From an uncultured Bacteroidales bacterium (GTDB lineage Bacteria; Bacteroidota; Bacteroidia; Bacteroidales; Bacteroidaceae), in NCBI GenBank assembly GCA_902760345.1, contig CACWFY010000001.1, positions 1 to 64,000 of the forward strand: 64,000 nucleotides of DNA, in the 5' to 3' direction. The position numbers and the translations under genes are program-made. Under the pieces are notes generated by a model, which searched no databases, was not told where the DNA came from, and saw nothing but the letters and a program-made list of their open reading frames with translations. Below are positions 1 through 7,895 of the stretch, piece after piece. The first letter of the stretch is position 1. Every line of letters starts with the position of its first letter.

Positions 1-435
1 AGAGTCTTAGCAAACTCCTTCTGGCTGGCCTTCATAGCCTTCTTAGCCTCGTCGTATGCAGGATCAGCCTTGTCGATACCTACTGGCTTACCCTCTTCCT
101 CAGGATAGAAACGAAGGTTCTCAAGCAGCAGAGCCTCACCCATCTTCAGAGCCTTAGCAGCGTCAGCGGCCTTAGCGCAGTCAGGAGCGAAAGCAACGGG
201 AACACCCAGAGCCTTCTCTACAGCCTCGCGGATCTGACCGAGTGACTTCTTAGCATCTACCTTACCTTTGGGCTTACCCATGTGCGACATGATGATAGTA
301 GCACCACCATCAGCCAGAATCTTCTTCAGGGTAGGCAGGGCACCACGGATACGGGTGTCGTCTGTGATCTTACCATTCTCATCGAGGGGTACGTTGAAGT
401 CTACACGTACGATTGCCTTCTTCGTTGATAGTCAT
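1..435 (-). CDS. pgk: Phosphoglycerate kinase, N-terminal part (start region frameshifted)
   Basis: Reading the minus strand from about 431 gives the start of Pgk: [15 protein letters not shown], then [16 protein letters not shown], a SHMGKPKGK loop and [14 protein letters not shown], all family hallmarks. The enzyme makes ATP from 1,3-bisphosphoglycerate in cytosolic glycolysis. The gene leaves the window at base 1. The only sensible start codon (ATG at 435, reading MTIN) is not in frame with the conserved part: the Pgk frame meets TGA at 432-434 with no start codon after it. Relatives carry about 10 residues between MTI and KKAIVRVDF, so a small out-of-frame deletion in the gene or the assembly is likely. 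The identity is certain; whether it is functional is open. Confidence 0.9.
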
Positions 436-477
436 AATTGTTGTATTGTTAAATGATACTTCTTTCAAAACCGACTG

Positions 478-509
478 CAAAGTTACAAATAATAATTGTA
501 ATCTGACAA
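478..509 (-). promoter_or_regulatory. Bacteroidetes-type promoter of pgk
   Basis: The minus strand reads TAACTTTG (478-485) with TTG at 507-509 about 21 bp upstream. This matches the TAnnTTTG / TTG pattern of the primary sigma factor in Bacteroidetes. It lies 43 bp before the ATG at 435. Confidence 0.7.
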
Positions 510-600
510 TTCTTTTTAAATAAAAAAGGTGTGGCGTTGCAATGATAATGGAGATTTTATACTTTTTTTGCGTACTATATTTAATAATGTAAGGCCGACT

Positions 601-2616
601 TTACAAAATCAACTTCAAACCTCCTGTTACCCAACATCCGGGCTGTGGCACGTTGCCGTAATCGACATACCGATGGGCCGTCAGATTGTTGCCCTCCATA
701 TAAATAGAATAGGTGTCGTTCGACCAAGCCAGACGGGCATCAAGGATGGAGTAGGGGTGATAGCTCTTTACCTCGCCGTCTGTGGTGGTATACTGTCCCA
801 TGCGGTCTTGCCAGCGATAGCCTAACGTCAGGTCGAGATGCTCCATCAGGCGCATCCTCAACTGTGCCGTCAGCTTGTGGCGCAGATACTCTAATGAGTA
901 TTGCGACTGCAGGTAGTCGGCTTCCTGCTTCTGTTGGTGCAGATGACAGTAGGCCAATTGAAAATTGAGAATTGAAAATTGAGAATTGAGAGTGACCTCT
1001 TCGCCCAGCGTGTTCACTTTCGTGAGGTTGACGCTCTGCCAGACGGGGTCGGCGTCTCGCGTGTCCATCACCCAGTCGATGGTGTTACGCTGATGATGGT
1101 GGAACACAGCGGCCTTGATGGTTACTGCGCGTGAGTCGTACTTGACGCCCCCTTCTACGGCCCGCAGCTCCTCGGGCTTCAGATATTTGTCGGCTTTGTG
1201 GCCCCCTACGCTATAGTACAGCTCTGTGAACGACGGCATACGCAGCGACGAGTTGTACGAGGCATACACCTTCCAGTGGTCGCTGATGCGGTAGCTGGCG
1301 TCAATGCCGGGATAGAGGGTGAACGGCATCTCGTTCCACGTGTTCTTGATGGCCACGAAACCTGCTGACAGCGTGAAGCGTCTGAGCAAGATGTTGTGCT
1401 CCAAATGGAAGCTGAGGTTCGAGCGGTTCAGCCCGTATTTGTAGTTGCCGTGAGGGCTGTTCAGCGGTTCGCCCAGGTTGCCGCTGACGATGTCCTCGTT
1501 GCGGAATTCGGCGCCCAGGGCCGTGCGACCTGCCGCCCAGTCGAAGTAGCTGTTCAGATTGATGCCAAACACGTCGGTACGGTGGTGGTTGAAGGGCACC
1601 TTCGACTCGTCGCCGCGAATCAGTTCAAACCTGTCGAACGAGCGATTCCAGTAGATAGCCGGACGGAAGTGCAACGCTCCTGCATTCACATCGCCCTGAA
1701 GGGCCGAAAACAGTTTTGTGGTCCGTTCGTACTGCTCGTCATACTTCGCGCTATAAAACGTATTTGAACCAAAACCTTTGGTGCTGATGCCTGCGTGCCA
1801 GTTCAAGCAAACTTGCTCGCTTTTATATGCGCCTTGATAGAATGCCTTACCTCCGTTGTAGTCTGCATTCAGCGCTCCAGACTTAGCACGACTATAGCCG
1901 TCGGAGCGTGTGAAGCTGGCGCTGAGGCTGTGGCTTCCGATTTGGCCACGTCCTGCTGTAGACAGATAGCCATACGAGCCGCTTTCTACTCTGACTTCAG
2001 CCTTCTGACTTCTGACATCTTTCGTTACAATATTGATTGCTCCGACAAGCGACGAAGTGCCATAGACACGGGCTGCGGGCCCTTCCAACACTTCTATGCG
2101 CACGATGTCCGAGAGGTCGCACGGCAAGTCGAAGGCGTTGTGCCCCGTCTGTGGGTCGCAGATGTTGATGCCATTCAGCAGGATGGCTATCTGCTCCTGC
2201 GTGCCACCACGGATGCTCACATCCGTCTGTGCGCCGATGGCTCCCCGTTGGCGCACGTCGACGCCCACCGCCATCTTCAGTAAGTCGTTAATACTTTGTA
2301 CTGGCGCCGCCTGAACGTCCTCGCGGCTCAGTACAGTGACCATTCTCGCGGCTTGCCCAAGTGCAAGCGGTGCGCGTGAGCCCGTTATCTCGATGTCGTC
2401 GAGCGTCGCCTCCTTGTCTACCTTCTGGTGACTGTCGTCGCTTGCCTCTGCCGTACTGCTGAAGTCGTCGCTCGCAGCCGATGCCGACTGCAGCGTCGCT
2501 ACGCTCAGCACGCCGATGGTGACGACGCGTCCCAAACAGGCAAACAGGGCATATCCCTTCCGCGTAAACTGGCGGAAGCGGAGGGCCTTGCGCTGATTGA
2601 AAAGTGGTTTATACAT
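601..2616 (-). CDS. TonB-dependent outer-membrane receptor, BtuB-like size
   Basis: A 671-residue TonB-dependent receptor. I chose the ATG at 2616 (MYKPLFNQRK) because a promoter -7 box lies at 2643-2650, inside the longer open frame. After a basic N-terminus and a hydrophobic segment comes a plug domain with the TonB-box-proximal DDIEITGSRAP, SIRGGTQEQIAILLNG and RIEVLEGPAARVYGTSSLVGA, then a 22-strand-type barrel. There is no carboxypeptidase-like SusC extension, so it is a small-ligand receptor (siderophore or cobalamin class) rather than a SusC. No cobalamin riboswitch fits in the roughly 20-base leader. Two 7-bp-period arrays lie in frame: one (956-992) encodes LNSQFSILNFQ in the late barrel and the other (1988-2020) encodes VRSQKAEVRVE at the plug-barrel border. 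The ligand is unknown. Confidence 0.85.
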   Translation of the reverse strand: MYKPLFNQRKALRFRQFTRKGYALFACLGRVVTIGVLSVATLQSASAASDDFSSTAEASDDSHQKVDKEATLDDIEITGSRAPLALGQAARMVTVLSREDVQAAPVQSINDLLKMAVGVDVRQRGAIGAQTDVSIRGGTQEQIAILLNGINICDPQTGHNAFDLPCDLSDIVRIEVLEGPAARVYGTSSLVGAINIVTKDVRSQKAEVRVESGSYGYLSTAGRGQIGSHSLSASFTRSDGYSRAKSGALNADYNGGKAFYQGAYKSEQVCLNWHAGISTKGFGSNTFYSAKYDEQYERTTKLFSALQGDVNAGALHFRPAIYWNRSFDRFELIRGDESKVPFNHHRTDVFGINLNSYFDWAAGRTALGAEFRNEDIVSGNLGEPLNSPHGNYKYGLNRSNLSFHLEHNILLRRFTLSAGFVAIKNTWNEMPFTLYPGIDASYRISDHWKVYASYNSSLRMPSFTELYYSVGGHKADKYLKPEELRAVEGGVKYDSRAVTIKAAVFHHHQRNTIDWVMDTRDADPVWQSVNLTKVNTLGEEVTLNSQFSILNFQLAYCHLHQQKQEADYLQSQYSLEYLRHKLTAQLRMRLMEHLDLTLGYRWQDRMGQYTTTDGEVKSYHPYSILDARLAWSNDTYSIYMEGNNLTAHRYVDYGNVPQPGCWVTGGLKLIL
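956..992. repeat. 7-bp-period degenerate array (ATTGAGA/ATTGAAA type), in frame
   Basis: About five consecutive heptads alternate between ATTGAAA and ATTGAGA on the plus strand. On the coding (minus) strand they encode LNSQFSILNFQ inside the TonB receptor without a stop codon. Confidence 0.85.
1988..2020. repeat. 7-bp-period degenerate array (CTGACTT type), in frame
   Basis: Heptads CTGACTT, CAGCCTT, CTGACTT, CTGACAT follow one another. The coding strand reads VRSQKAEVRVE at the plug-barrel boundary of the TonB receptor. Confidence 0.7.
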
Positions 2617-2642
2617 AAATGTTACCTTGAAAAAAACAGGTG

Positions 2643-2673
2643 CAAAGGTAATGATTCTTTCTGAATTGTGCAA
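2643..2673 (-). promoter_or_regulatory. Promoter of the TonB-dependent receptor
   Basis: The minus strand reads TACCTTTG at 2643-2650 with TTG at 2671-2673, 20 bp upstream. The predicted transcript would begin near 2636 and fixes the start codon at 2616. Confidence 0.7.
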
Positions 2674-2859
2674 GCAAAGTCACACGAAACTGCGAATAAA
2701 TTTGACAAAACACCCGCTGAGAATCGCGCGAAATCCACCAAACGCTAACCCGAGGTCAAATTCGCGAAATATGAGGCGTTATACGCAATGTATTGACATA
2801 TAGTTCATTACGAATTTTTATCCTTTTTGTCAGTCGAAGACGTTGTCCGTTTTGCCCAC

Positions 2860-3080
2860 AAACATCATCTAAACCTCCTTAAAAACCACGATTTTCGCAC
2901 CTCGAAAGTGCCGTTTTCGCATCACGAAGACGTAACTTTGAGGTCGTGAAGGTGGCACTTTGTCCTCATGAAAGTGGCACTTCGTGACCCTCGAAACGTA
3001 ACTTCGTGACTTAACAACCGTAATCTCGCTTCCCATCTTCCTAGATGTCCTTAAAAACCAAGCACGATTTTCGGCACTTT
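2860..3080. repeat. Non-coding region built of short degenerate repeats
   Basis: No gene is visible between 2674 and 3149. The stretch holds two near-identical blocks starting TCCTTAAAAACCA (2876 and 3048), both ending in ACGATTTTCG(G)CAC. Between them are repeated GTGGCACTT, CGAAAGTGCC, CGTAACTT and CTTCGTGAC words in direct and inverted order. It resembles a REP-type intergenic array; no tRNA, riboswitch or small ORF is supported. Confidence 0.55.
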
Positions 3081-3149
3081 TTTCTTACACTTTTAACCGT
3101 TGTTATGTTTTTTTTTCGTGCTGTATGCATTATTCTGAAGAATTATGAG

Positions 3150-3157
3150 TACCTTTG
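3150..3157 (+). promoter_or_regulatory. -7 promoter element of the B3/B4 protein gene
   Basis: TACCTTTG matches the TAnnTTTG consensus 28 bp upstream of the ATG at 3185. Its TTG is also an apparent start codon of a longer frame, which therefore should not be used. Confidence 0.6.
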
Positions 3158-3184
3158 CCAACCAGAATAGTGACATCAACAGAT

Positions 3185-3868
3185 ATGAAGGTTATTGTAT
3201 CGCAAGAGATTGAGCAGATATGCCCTGAATTCGTAGGGGCGTGTGTCGAGGCGGACGTTGTGAATACAGCGTACTCAGAGGCGTTGTGGCAGGAGATCAA
3301 GCTGCTATGCAACAAGTTGTGCCAGACGTTGACAACGGAGTCGCTGAAGGAGATGACGAGCATTGCTGCCACGAGGCGCGTGTACAAAGCCTGTGGCAAG
3401 GATCCGTCAAGATACCGTCCAGCCTCGGAGGCGCTGATTCGCAGGGCATTGCAGGGCAAGGAGCTCTATCAGCGCGATACGTTGGTGGACTTGGTAAATC
3501 TGGCTTCGATAGCCTTTGGCTACAGCATTGGTGGCTTTGACGCCGACAGGTTCGTTGGCGATACGCTGACCCTGGGCATCGGACGTGAGGGTGAGCCCTA
3601 CGAGGGTATTGGCCGAGGTCTGATCAACATTCACGGGTTACCCGTCTATCGTGATGCAGAGGGTGGCGTGGGTACGCCCACCAGTGACCACGAGCGTACA
3701 AAGATGACGCTGGACACCCGCCATCTGGTGGTGCTGATCAATGGCTATGACGGCAATGAGCAGCGTGTCCGTGAGAATGCAGAATACATACAGGCGCTAC
3801 TTCGCAGCTATGCTCAGAGCGATGGGGGAAGCTATTTTGTATATAAAGGTGAGAAGGTGAGAAAGTGA
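3185..3868 (+). CDS. B3/B4 tRNA-binding-domain protein (COG3382-like)
   Basis: A 227-residue cytosolic protein resembling the free-standing B3/B4 domain of phenylalanyl-tRNA synthetase beta chains. Visible hallmarks are ATRRVYKACGKDPSRYRPASEALIRR, then LVDLVNLASIAFGYSIGGFD, and a closing GTPTSDHERT. The role of free-standing copies is not settled; editing or sensing of aminoacylated tRNA is commonly suggested. I chose the ATG at 3185 (MKVIVSQEI) because the longer frame begins inside the promoter. The C-terminal GEKVRK and the stop fall in an 8-bp-period array (3845-3877), so the tail is not conserved sequence. The thioredoxin gene follows 26 bp later and is probably co-transcribed. Confidence 0.75.
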   Translation: MKVIVSQEIEQICPEFVGACVEADVVNTAYSEALWQEIKLLCNKLCQTLTTESLKEMTSIAATRRVYKACGKDPSRYRPASEALIRRALQGKELYQRDTLVDLVNLASIAFGYSIGGFDADRFVGDTLTLGIGREGEPYEGIGRGLINIHGLPVYRDAEGGVGTPTSDHERTKMTLDTRHLVVLINGYDGNEQRVRENAEYIQALLRSYAQSDGGSYFVYKGEKVRK

Positions 3869-3877
3869 GAAGGTAAG
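3845..3877. repeat. 8-bp-period degenerate array (GGTGAGAA type) at gene end
   Basis: GGTGAGAA, GGTGAGAA, AGTGAGAA and GGTAAG occur in succession. The array encodes the last residues of the B3/B4 protein and its stop codon. Confidence 0.65.
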
Positions 3878-3894
3878 TAATTAGAAATATTATA

Positions 3895-4809
3895 ATGAGA
3901 AAAGTATTCGTAATAGTTGCAATGCTGACAGGCATGGTCAGCACGATGATGGCACAGGACTTGGACGCAAAGTATGCTACTGACCTGTTGCCTGTAGGAA
4001 CAAAGGCTCCTGACTTGGTAGATGCCAAGGATTCCATTCATCATATAACGGACTTCCGTGGACGCTGTGTGGTGCTCGACTTCTGGGCAACATGGTGTGG
4101 CGACTGTCGTAAGGACTTGCCTGAGATGAAGAAGCTGTACATGCAGTATGATATGCAGGGCGTGGAGTTTATCGGCATATCGTTTGATACTGACTTTTCT
4201 GTGCTTCAAGACTTTATGGACAAGGAGAAGATGCCCTGGCGTGTGCTTAGCGAGCTGAAGAAGATGAAGGAGTCGAAGATGGCGAAGGACTACCACATCA
4301 AGTGGATACCTACCATGTATCTCCTCGATACTGAAGGCCGCGTCATCTTGGCAACAGTAGAGATTAACAAACTGAAGGCGAAGCTGGAAGAGCTGAAGAA
4401 AGCTAACCAACTGGTGGTTCCTGAGCTGGCAGGTCAAGACCACGCTCCGCAGTTCCCTGGCGGCATCCCTGTGCTGAGGGCGTTCCTGTCACACAACGTC
4501 AAATATCCTGTCGAGGCCGAGCACTATGGCGTTGAGGGACGTGTGGTGGTCAATTTCTTTGTGGAGACGGATGGTACGGTTTCAGGCGTGAAGGTGGCAA
4601 AGACCGAGTTTAAAGACCGCCTCTCCAGCAAGAAGTTTAGCAAGTACTCTGAGCAGGAGAAGTTTGCCATGCGCGAAGAGGGCGAGGACCAGCTGAAGGA
4701 AGAGGCCATGCGTGTAGTCAGCAAGATGCCTAACTGGCAACCCGCTAAGCGTCGTGGCCACAAGGTTCGTGTGAAGTACTCGCTGCCCGTCACGTTCAGA
4801 CTGAAATAA
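3895..4809 (+). CDS. Exported TlpA/ResA-type thioredoxin fused to a TonB C-terminal domain
   Basis: 304 residues. A signal peptide (MRKVFVIVAMLTGMVSTMMAQ) is followed by a thioredoxin-like domain (about 35-175) with the redox motif WATWCGDC and the cis-proline segment IKWIPTMYLLD. Then comes a linker and a TonB_C-like domain (about 188-304) with the FPGG, VKYPVEAEHYGVEGRVVVNF, DGTVSGVKV and LPVTFRL signatures. The first domain implies disulfide exchange in the periplasm. The second is the part of TonB that touches receptors, but here there is no TonB membrane anchor or proline-rich spacer. The gene follows the B3/B4 gene and precedes queC by 19 bp. A role in redox maintenance of envelope proteins is inferred. 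Confidence 0.85.
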   Translation: MRKVFVIVAMLTGMVSTMMAQDLDAKYATDLLPVGTKAPDLVDAKDSIHHITDFRGRCVVLDFWATWCGDCRKDLPEMKKLYMQYDMQGVEFIGISFDTDFSVLQDFMDKEKMPWRVLSELKKMKESKMAKDYHIKWIPTMYLLDTEGRVILATVEINKLKAKLEELKKANQLVVPELAGQDHAPQFPGGIPVLRAFLSHNVKYPVEAEHYGVEGRVVVNFFVETDGTVSGVKVAKTEFKDRLSSKKFSKYSEQEKFAMREEGEDQLKEEAMRVVSKMPNWQPAKRRGHKVRVKYSLPVTFRLK

Positions 4810-4828
4810 TATCGTTGCATAGAGGAAT

Positions 4829-5485
4829 ATGGAAAAAGATTCGGTATTGATATTGAGCGGTGGTGTAGACTCTGTCACCTTGTTATATGACGAGCAGGAG
4901 CGCATTGCGCTGGCCATCTCGTTCGACTACGGGTCGAAGCATAATGCACGGGAGATACCGTTTGCACAGTGGCATTGCCAGCAGTTAGGCATTAAACATA
5001 TCACCATCCCGCTGGACTTCATGACGAAATACTTTGTCAGTTCCTTGTTGCAGGGTGGGGAAGAGATACCCGAAGGCCACTATGCCGACGAGAATATGAA
5101 GTCGACGGTGGTGCCTTTCCGCAATGGCATCATGCTGTCGATAGCTGTTGGTGTCGCTGAGTCGAACGGATTGAAATACGTGATGATGGCCAACCACGGG
5201 GGCGACCACACCATCTATCCCGACTGTCGCCCTGAGTTTGTGGAAGCCTTCGATCAGGCAGCAGCTGCCGGCACTTACGTCAATGTGCACCTGCGCTCGC
5301 CCTACACCAATATCACCAAGGCCGATATTGCCCGCAAGGGTAAGGCATTAGGCATTGACTACGCTAAGACGTGGTCGTGCTATAAAGGGGGAGAGCACCA
5401 TTGCGGCAAATGTGGCACGTGCGTAGAACGCCGCGAAGCCTTTGCTGCCGCAGGTGTTGAGGATGCTACTAAGTATGATGTGTGA
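4829..5485 (+). CDS. queC: 7-cyano-7-deazaguanine synthase
   Basis: 218 residues, the usual QueC length. The PP-loop ATP-binding motif ILSGGVDSVTLLYD is at residues 8-21, and the C-terminal zinc site has Cys residues in TWSCYKGGEHHCGKCGTC. QueC turns 7-carboxy-7-deazaguanine into preQ0 with ATP and ammonia in queuosine biosynthesis. No other queuosine gene is in the window. It follows the thioredoxin-TonB_C gene by 19 bp and faces radA. The stop codon lies at the edge of a 7-bp-period array. Confidence 0.95.
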   Translation: MEKDSVLILSGGVDSVTLLYDEQERIALAISFDYGSKHNAREIPFAQWHCQQLGIKHITIPLDFMTKYFVSSLLQGGEEIPEGHYADENMKSTVVPFRNGIMLSIAVGVAESNGLKYVMMANHGGDHTIYPDCRPEFVEAFDQAAAAGTYVNVHLRSPYTNITKADIARKGKALGIDYAKTWSCYKGGEHHCGKCGTCVERREAFAAAGVEDATKYDV

Positions 5486-5509
5486 TGTCTGAAGGCTGAT
5501 GTTTTAGCC
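5481..5509. repeat. 7-bp-period degenerate array at the end of queC
   Basis: TGATGTC, TGAAGGC, TGATGTT follow one another and include the queC stop codon. It is short, so this is a weaker member of the family. Confidence 0.5.
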
Positions 5510-6898
5510 GAACAGCGCACGTAAAGCCTCTTCGACCTTACGGACGGGCACGAGTTCGATATTGAACTTCTTGCGGTCCAGTCCGCTAAGGTTGTATTTG
5601 GGAATGATGATATGCTGGAAGCCCAGCTTCTCGGCTTCTGAGATACGTTGCTCGATACGGGCCACGGGGCGTACCTCGCCAGAGAGGCCTACCTCGCCAG
5701 CCATACACCAGCCTTCCTCGATGGGTGTGTCGACATTCGACGAGAGCACAGCTGCTATCACGCTCAGGTCCATCGCCATATCCGTCACACGCAGACCTCC
5801 GGCAATATTTAGGAAGACGTCTTTCTGCATCAACTTAAAGCCTACGCGCTTTTCCAATACGGCCAACAGCATGTTCAGACGGCGCTGGTCGAAGCCTGTT
5901 GCCGAGCGTTGGGGCGTGCCGTATGCAGCGCTACTGACCAGTGCCTGCGTCTCTACCAGGAAGGGGCGCACACCCTCAATGGCACTTGAGATGGCTACTC
6001 CGCTGAGTCCGTCGTGATTGTCGGTAAGCAACAGCTCCGAGGGATTGCTCACCTGTCGCAGTCCTGTCTGCTGCATCTCGTAGATGCCCAACTCTGACGT
6101 CGAGCCAAAGCGGTTTTTGATACTGCGCAGAATGCGATACATGTAGTGTTGGTCACCCTCAAACTGGATGACGGCGTCGACGATATGCTCTAGAATCTTC
6201 GGTCCAGCCAACGTTCCCTCCTTAGTGATATGGCCAATCAGAATGACGGGCACTCCGCTGGTCTTGGCAAAACGTAGCAGGGCTGAGGCACATTCGCGCA
6301 CTTGGGCAATGCTGCCCGCGCTACTTTCCACATCTTCGGTAGAGATAGTCTGTATGGAGTCGATGACCAGCACTTCAGGCTGGACGTCCTTAACGTGCTC
6401 GAAGATGGCTTCAAGGGAGTTCTCGCAAAGAATGAGGAAATGCTCGTTGTTGGCTGTTCGACCTCCAGCAAGTCGCTCGGCACGCATCTTCAGCTGGTGA
6501 GCACTCTCTTCACCGCTGACGTATAGCACACGCTTGTCGGTGAGTGTCATCATTGTTTGCAACGTAAGCGTCGACTTGCCGATACCTGGTTCACCACCCA
6601 GCAACACAATGCTGCCAGGTACCAATCCGCCTCCCAACACACGGTTCAACTCGTTGTCGTGCATGTCGATACGTGGATCGTCCTGGGCCGAGATGTCACG
6701 CAAGCGCAATACCTTGTTCTCTCTCAACTGACGACCAGCTGAAGCTGCGGCAGATGTTGCCACAATCTTCTTCCTGGTATCTGCCACCTTGATTTCCTTG
6801 AAGGTGTTCCACTGGCCACATGCTGGGCATTTGCCTATCCATTTGGGTGATTCCTGTCCGCATTCCGAGCAGACATACATCGTCTTGTCTTTTGCCAT
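5504..6898 (-). CDS. radA: DNA repair protein RadA
   Basis: 464 residues, typical for RadA/Sms. The N-terminal C4 zinc finger (CSECGQ...CPACGQW) is followed by the RecA-like core with Walker A GGEPGIGKST near residue 104, the ISGEES-like VSGEESAHQL segment, the RadA-specific KNRFG motif and a C-terminal Lon-like domain (GGLRVTDMAMDLSVIAAVLSS). RadA is a DnaB-type helicase that assists branch migration in homologous recombination. It is transcribed from a divergent promoter shared with the lipoprotein gene and converges on queC. Confidence 0.96.
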   Translation of the reverse strand: MAKDKTMYVCSECGQESPKWIGKCPACGQWNTFKEIKVADTRKKIVATSAAASAGRQLRENKVLRLRDISAQDDPRIDMHDNELNRVLGGGLVPGSIVLLGGEPGIGKSTLTLQTMMTLTDKRVLYVSGEESAHQLKMRAERLAGGRTANNEHFLILCENSLEAIFEHVKDVQPEVLVIDSIQTISTEDVESSAGSIAQVRECASALLRFAKTSGVPVILIGHITKEGTLAGPKILEHIVDAVIQFEGDQHYMYRILRSIKNRFGSTSELGIYEMQQTGLRQVSNPSELLLTDNHDGLSGVAISSAIEGVRPFLVETQALVSSAAYGTPQRSATGFDQRRLNMLLAVLEKRVGFKLMQKDVFLNIAGGLRVTDMAMDLSVIAAVLSSNVDTPIEEGWCMAGEVGLSGEVRPVARIEQRISEAEKLGFQHIIIPKYNLSGLDRKKFNIELVPVRKVEEALRALFG

Positions 6899-6900
6899 AA

Positions 6901-6970
6901 CGATGCAAAGGTACGAAATAATTCATAATTCATAATGCATAATTCATAATAATTTCGTACTTTTGCATCG
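6901..6970. promoter_or_regulatory. Divergent promoter pair inside a 19-bp inverted repeat
   Basis: The arms 6901-6919 and 6952-6970 are inverted copies matching at 18 of 19 positions. Each arm carries a -7 box: TACCTTTG on the minus strand (6905-6912) for radA and TACTTTTG on the plus strand (6958-6965) for the lipoprotein gene. A 7-bp array fills the space between the arms. Confidence 0.7.
6919..6955. repeat. 7-bp-period degenerate array (ATTCATA type)
   Basis: ATTCATA, ATTCATA, ATGCATA, ATTCATA run head to tail between the divergent promoters of radA and the lipoprotein gene. Confidence 0.85.
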
Positions 6971-6974
6971 AATT

Positions 6975-7895
6975 ATGAAACATCTGACAATAATCATAAT
7001 CGGCTTGCTGCTGGTGGTAGCCTGTGGCCAGTCGTATGAAGAGACGAAACGTCTGACCCGCGAACAGCGCAGGGAGGCTATGCGAAAGGATTCTGCAGCC
7101 TTTAAGGTAGCTGTTCTGCCTACCCTCGACTGCCTACCCTTCTATGTTGCTGAACAGGAAGGTTGGCTGGATACGTTGAATGGTGGCGTGCGTCTGAAAC
7201 ACTATATGGCCCAGATGGATTGCGATACGGCCTTTTACCGAGGACGTGTAGAAGGCATGGTGACCGACCTGGTGCGTGCCAAGATGCTGGAGAAGCGCGG
7301 TATGAAGATACGCTATTGGGCTACTGGTACCTATTGGCAGCTGGTAACCAACCGCAACTCACGTGTGCGTCAGCTGAAACAATTGGACGACAAGATGGTG
7401 GCTATGACGCGCTTCTCGGCTACCGACCTGTTGACTGACCGTGTGGTTGACTCTGTGAAACTCGATGCCGACCATGTATTCAAAGTGCAGGTGAACGACC
7501 TGAACGTACGCATGCAGATGCTTTACAACAACGAGATTGACGCCCTCTGGTTACCTGAACCGCAGGCTACTGCCGCTCGTCAGCAGAAACATTCTGTAGT
7601 GGCAGATTCCCGTTCCATGGGTGTACAGTTGGGAGCCATTGCCTTCAACGACAAGGAAATGCGTCGTTCGGCACGTGCCCACCAGTTGAGCTTGTTACTG
7701 AAGGCGTACAACATGGCTTGTGACACGATTAACAAATATGGCTTGGGCCGCTATCGTGCGCTGATAGCCAAGCGCTGTCATGTTAAGAAGGAGGTTGTTG
7801 ACTCCCTGTCGGCTTCTATACGCTATCAGCATGCCCGCGGACCTCGTCAGGAGGATGTCACTTCGGCTGAGAAATGGATGGGAGGGACGCGCTGA
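6975..7895 (+). CDS. Substrate-binding lipoprotein, NMT1/SsuA-like
   Basis: 306 residues from the ATG at 6975; an upstream TTG start lies inside the promoter. The signal sequence MKHLTIIIIGLLLVVACG ends in a lipobox with Cys, so the protein is membrane-anchored. The rest resembles a periplasmic binding fold of the NMT1/SsuA group: FKVAVLPTLDCLPFYVAEQEGWL at the start of the mature part, then MVTDLVRAKMLEKRG and DALWLPEPQATAAR. The ligand is unknown. No permease or ATPase gene lies nearby; the next gene, starting on the same base as this stop, is a TPR protein, so the protein may be a sensor or orphan binder. Confidence 0.7.
   Translation: MKHLTIIIIGLLLVVACGQSYEETKRLTREQRREAMRKDSAAFKVAVLPTLDCLPFYVAEQEGWLDTLNGGVRLKHYMAQMDCDTAFYRGRVEGMVTDLVRAKMLEKRGMKIRYWATGTYWQLVTNRNSRVRQLKQLDDKMVAMTRFSATDLLTDRVVDSVKLDADHVFKVQVNDLNVRMQMLYNNEIDALWLPEPQATAARQQKHSVVADSRSMGVQLGAIAFNDKEMRRSARAHQLSLLLKAYNMACDTINKYGLGRYRALIAKRCHVKKEVVDSLSASIRYQHARGPRQEDVTSAEKWMGGTR

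Noticed and set aside
2674..3149. Possible cobalamin riboswitch for the TonB receptor
   Set aside because: The promoter at 2643-2650 leaves a leader of only about 20 bases, and no conserved B12-box is visible upstream.
6919..6955. Invertible promoter (phase switch)
   Set aside because: Inversion between the arms would leave both promoters unchanged because each lies inside an arm, and no recombinase gene is nearby.
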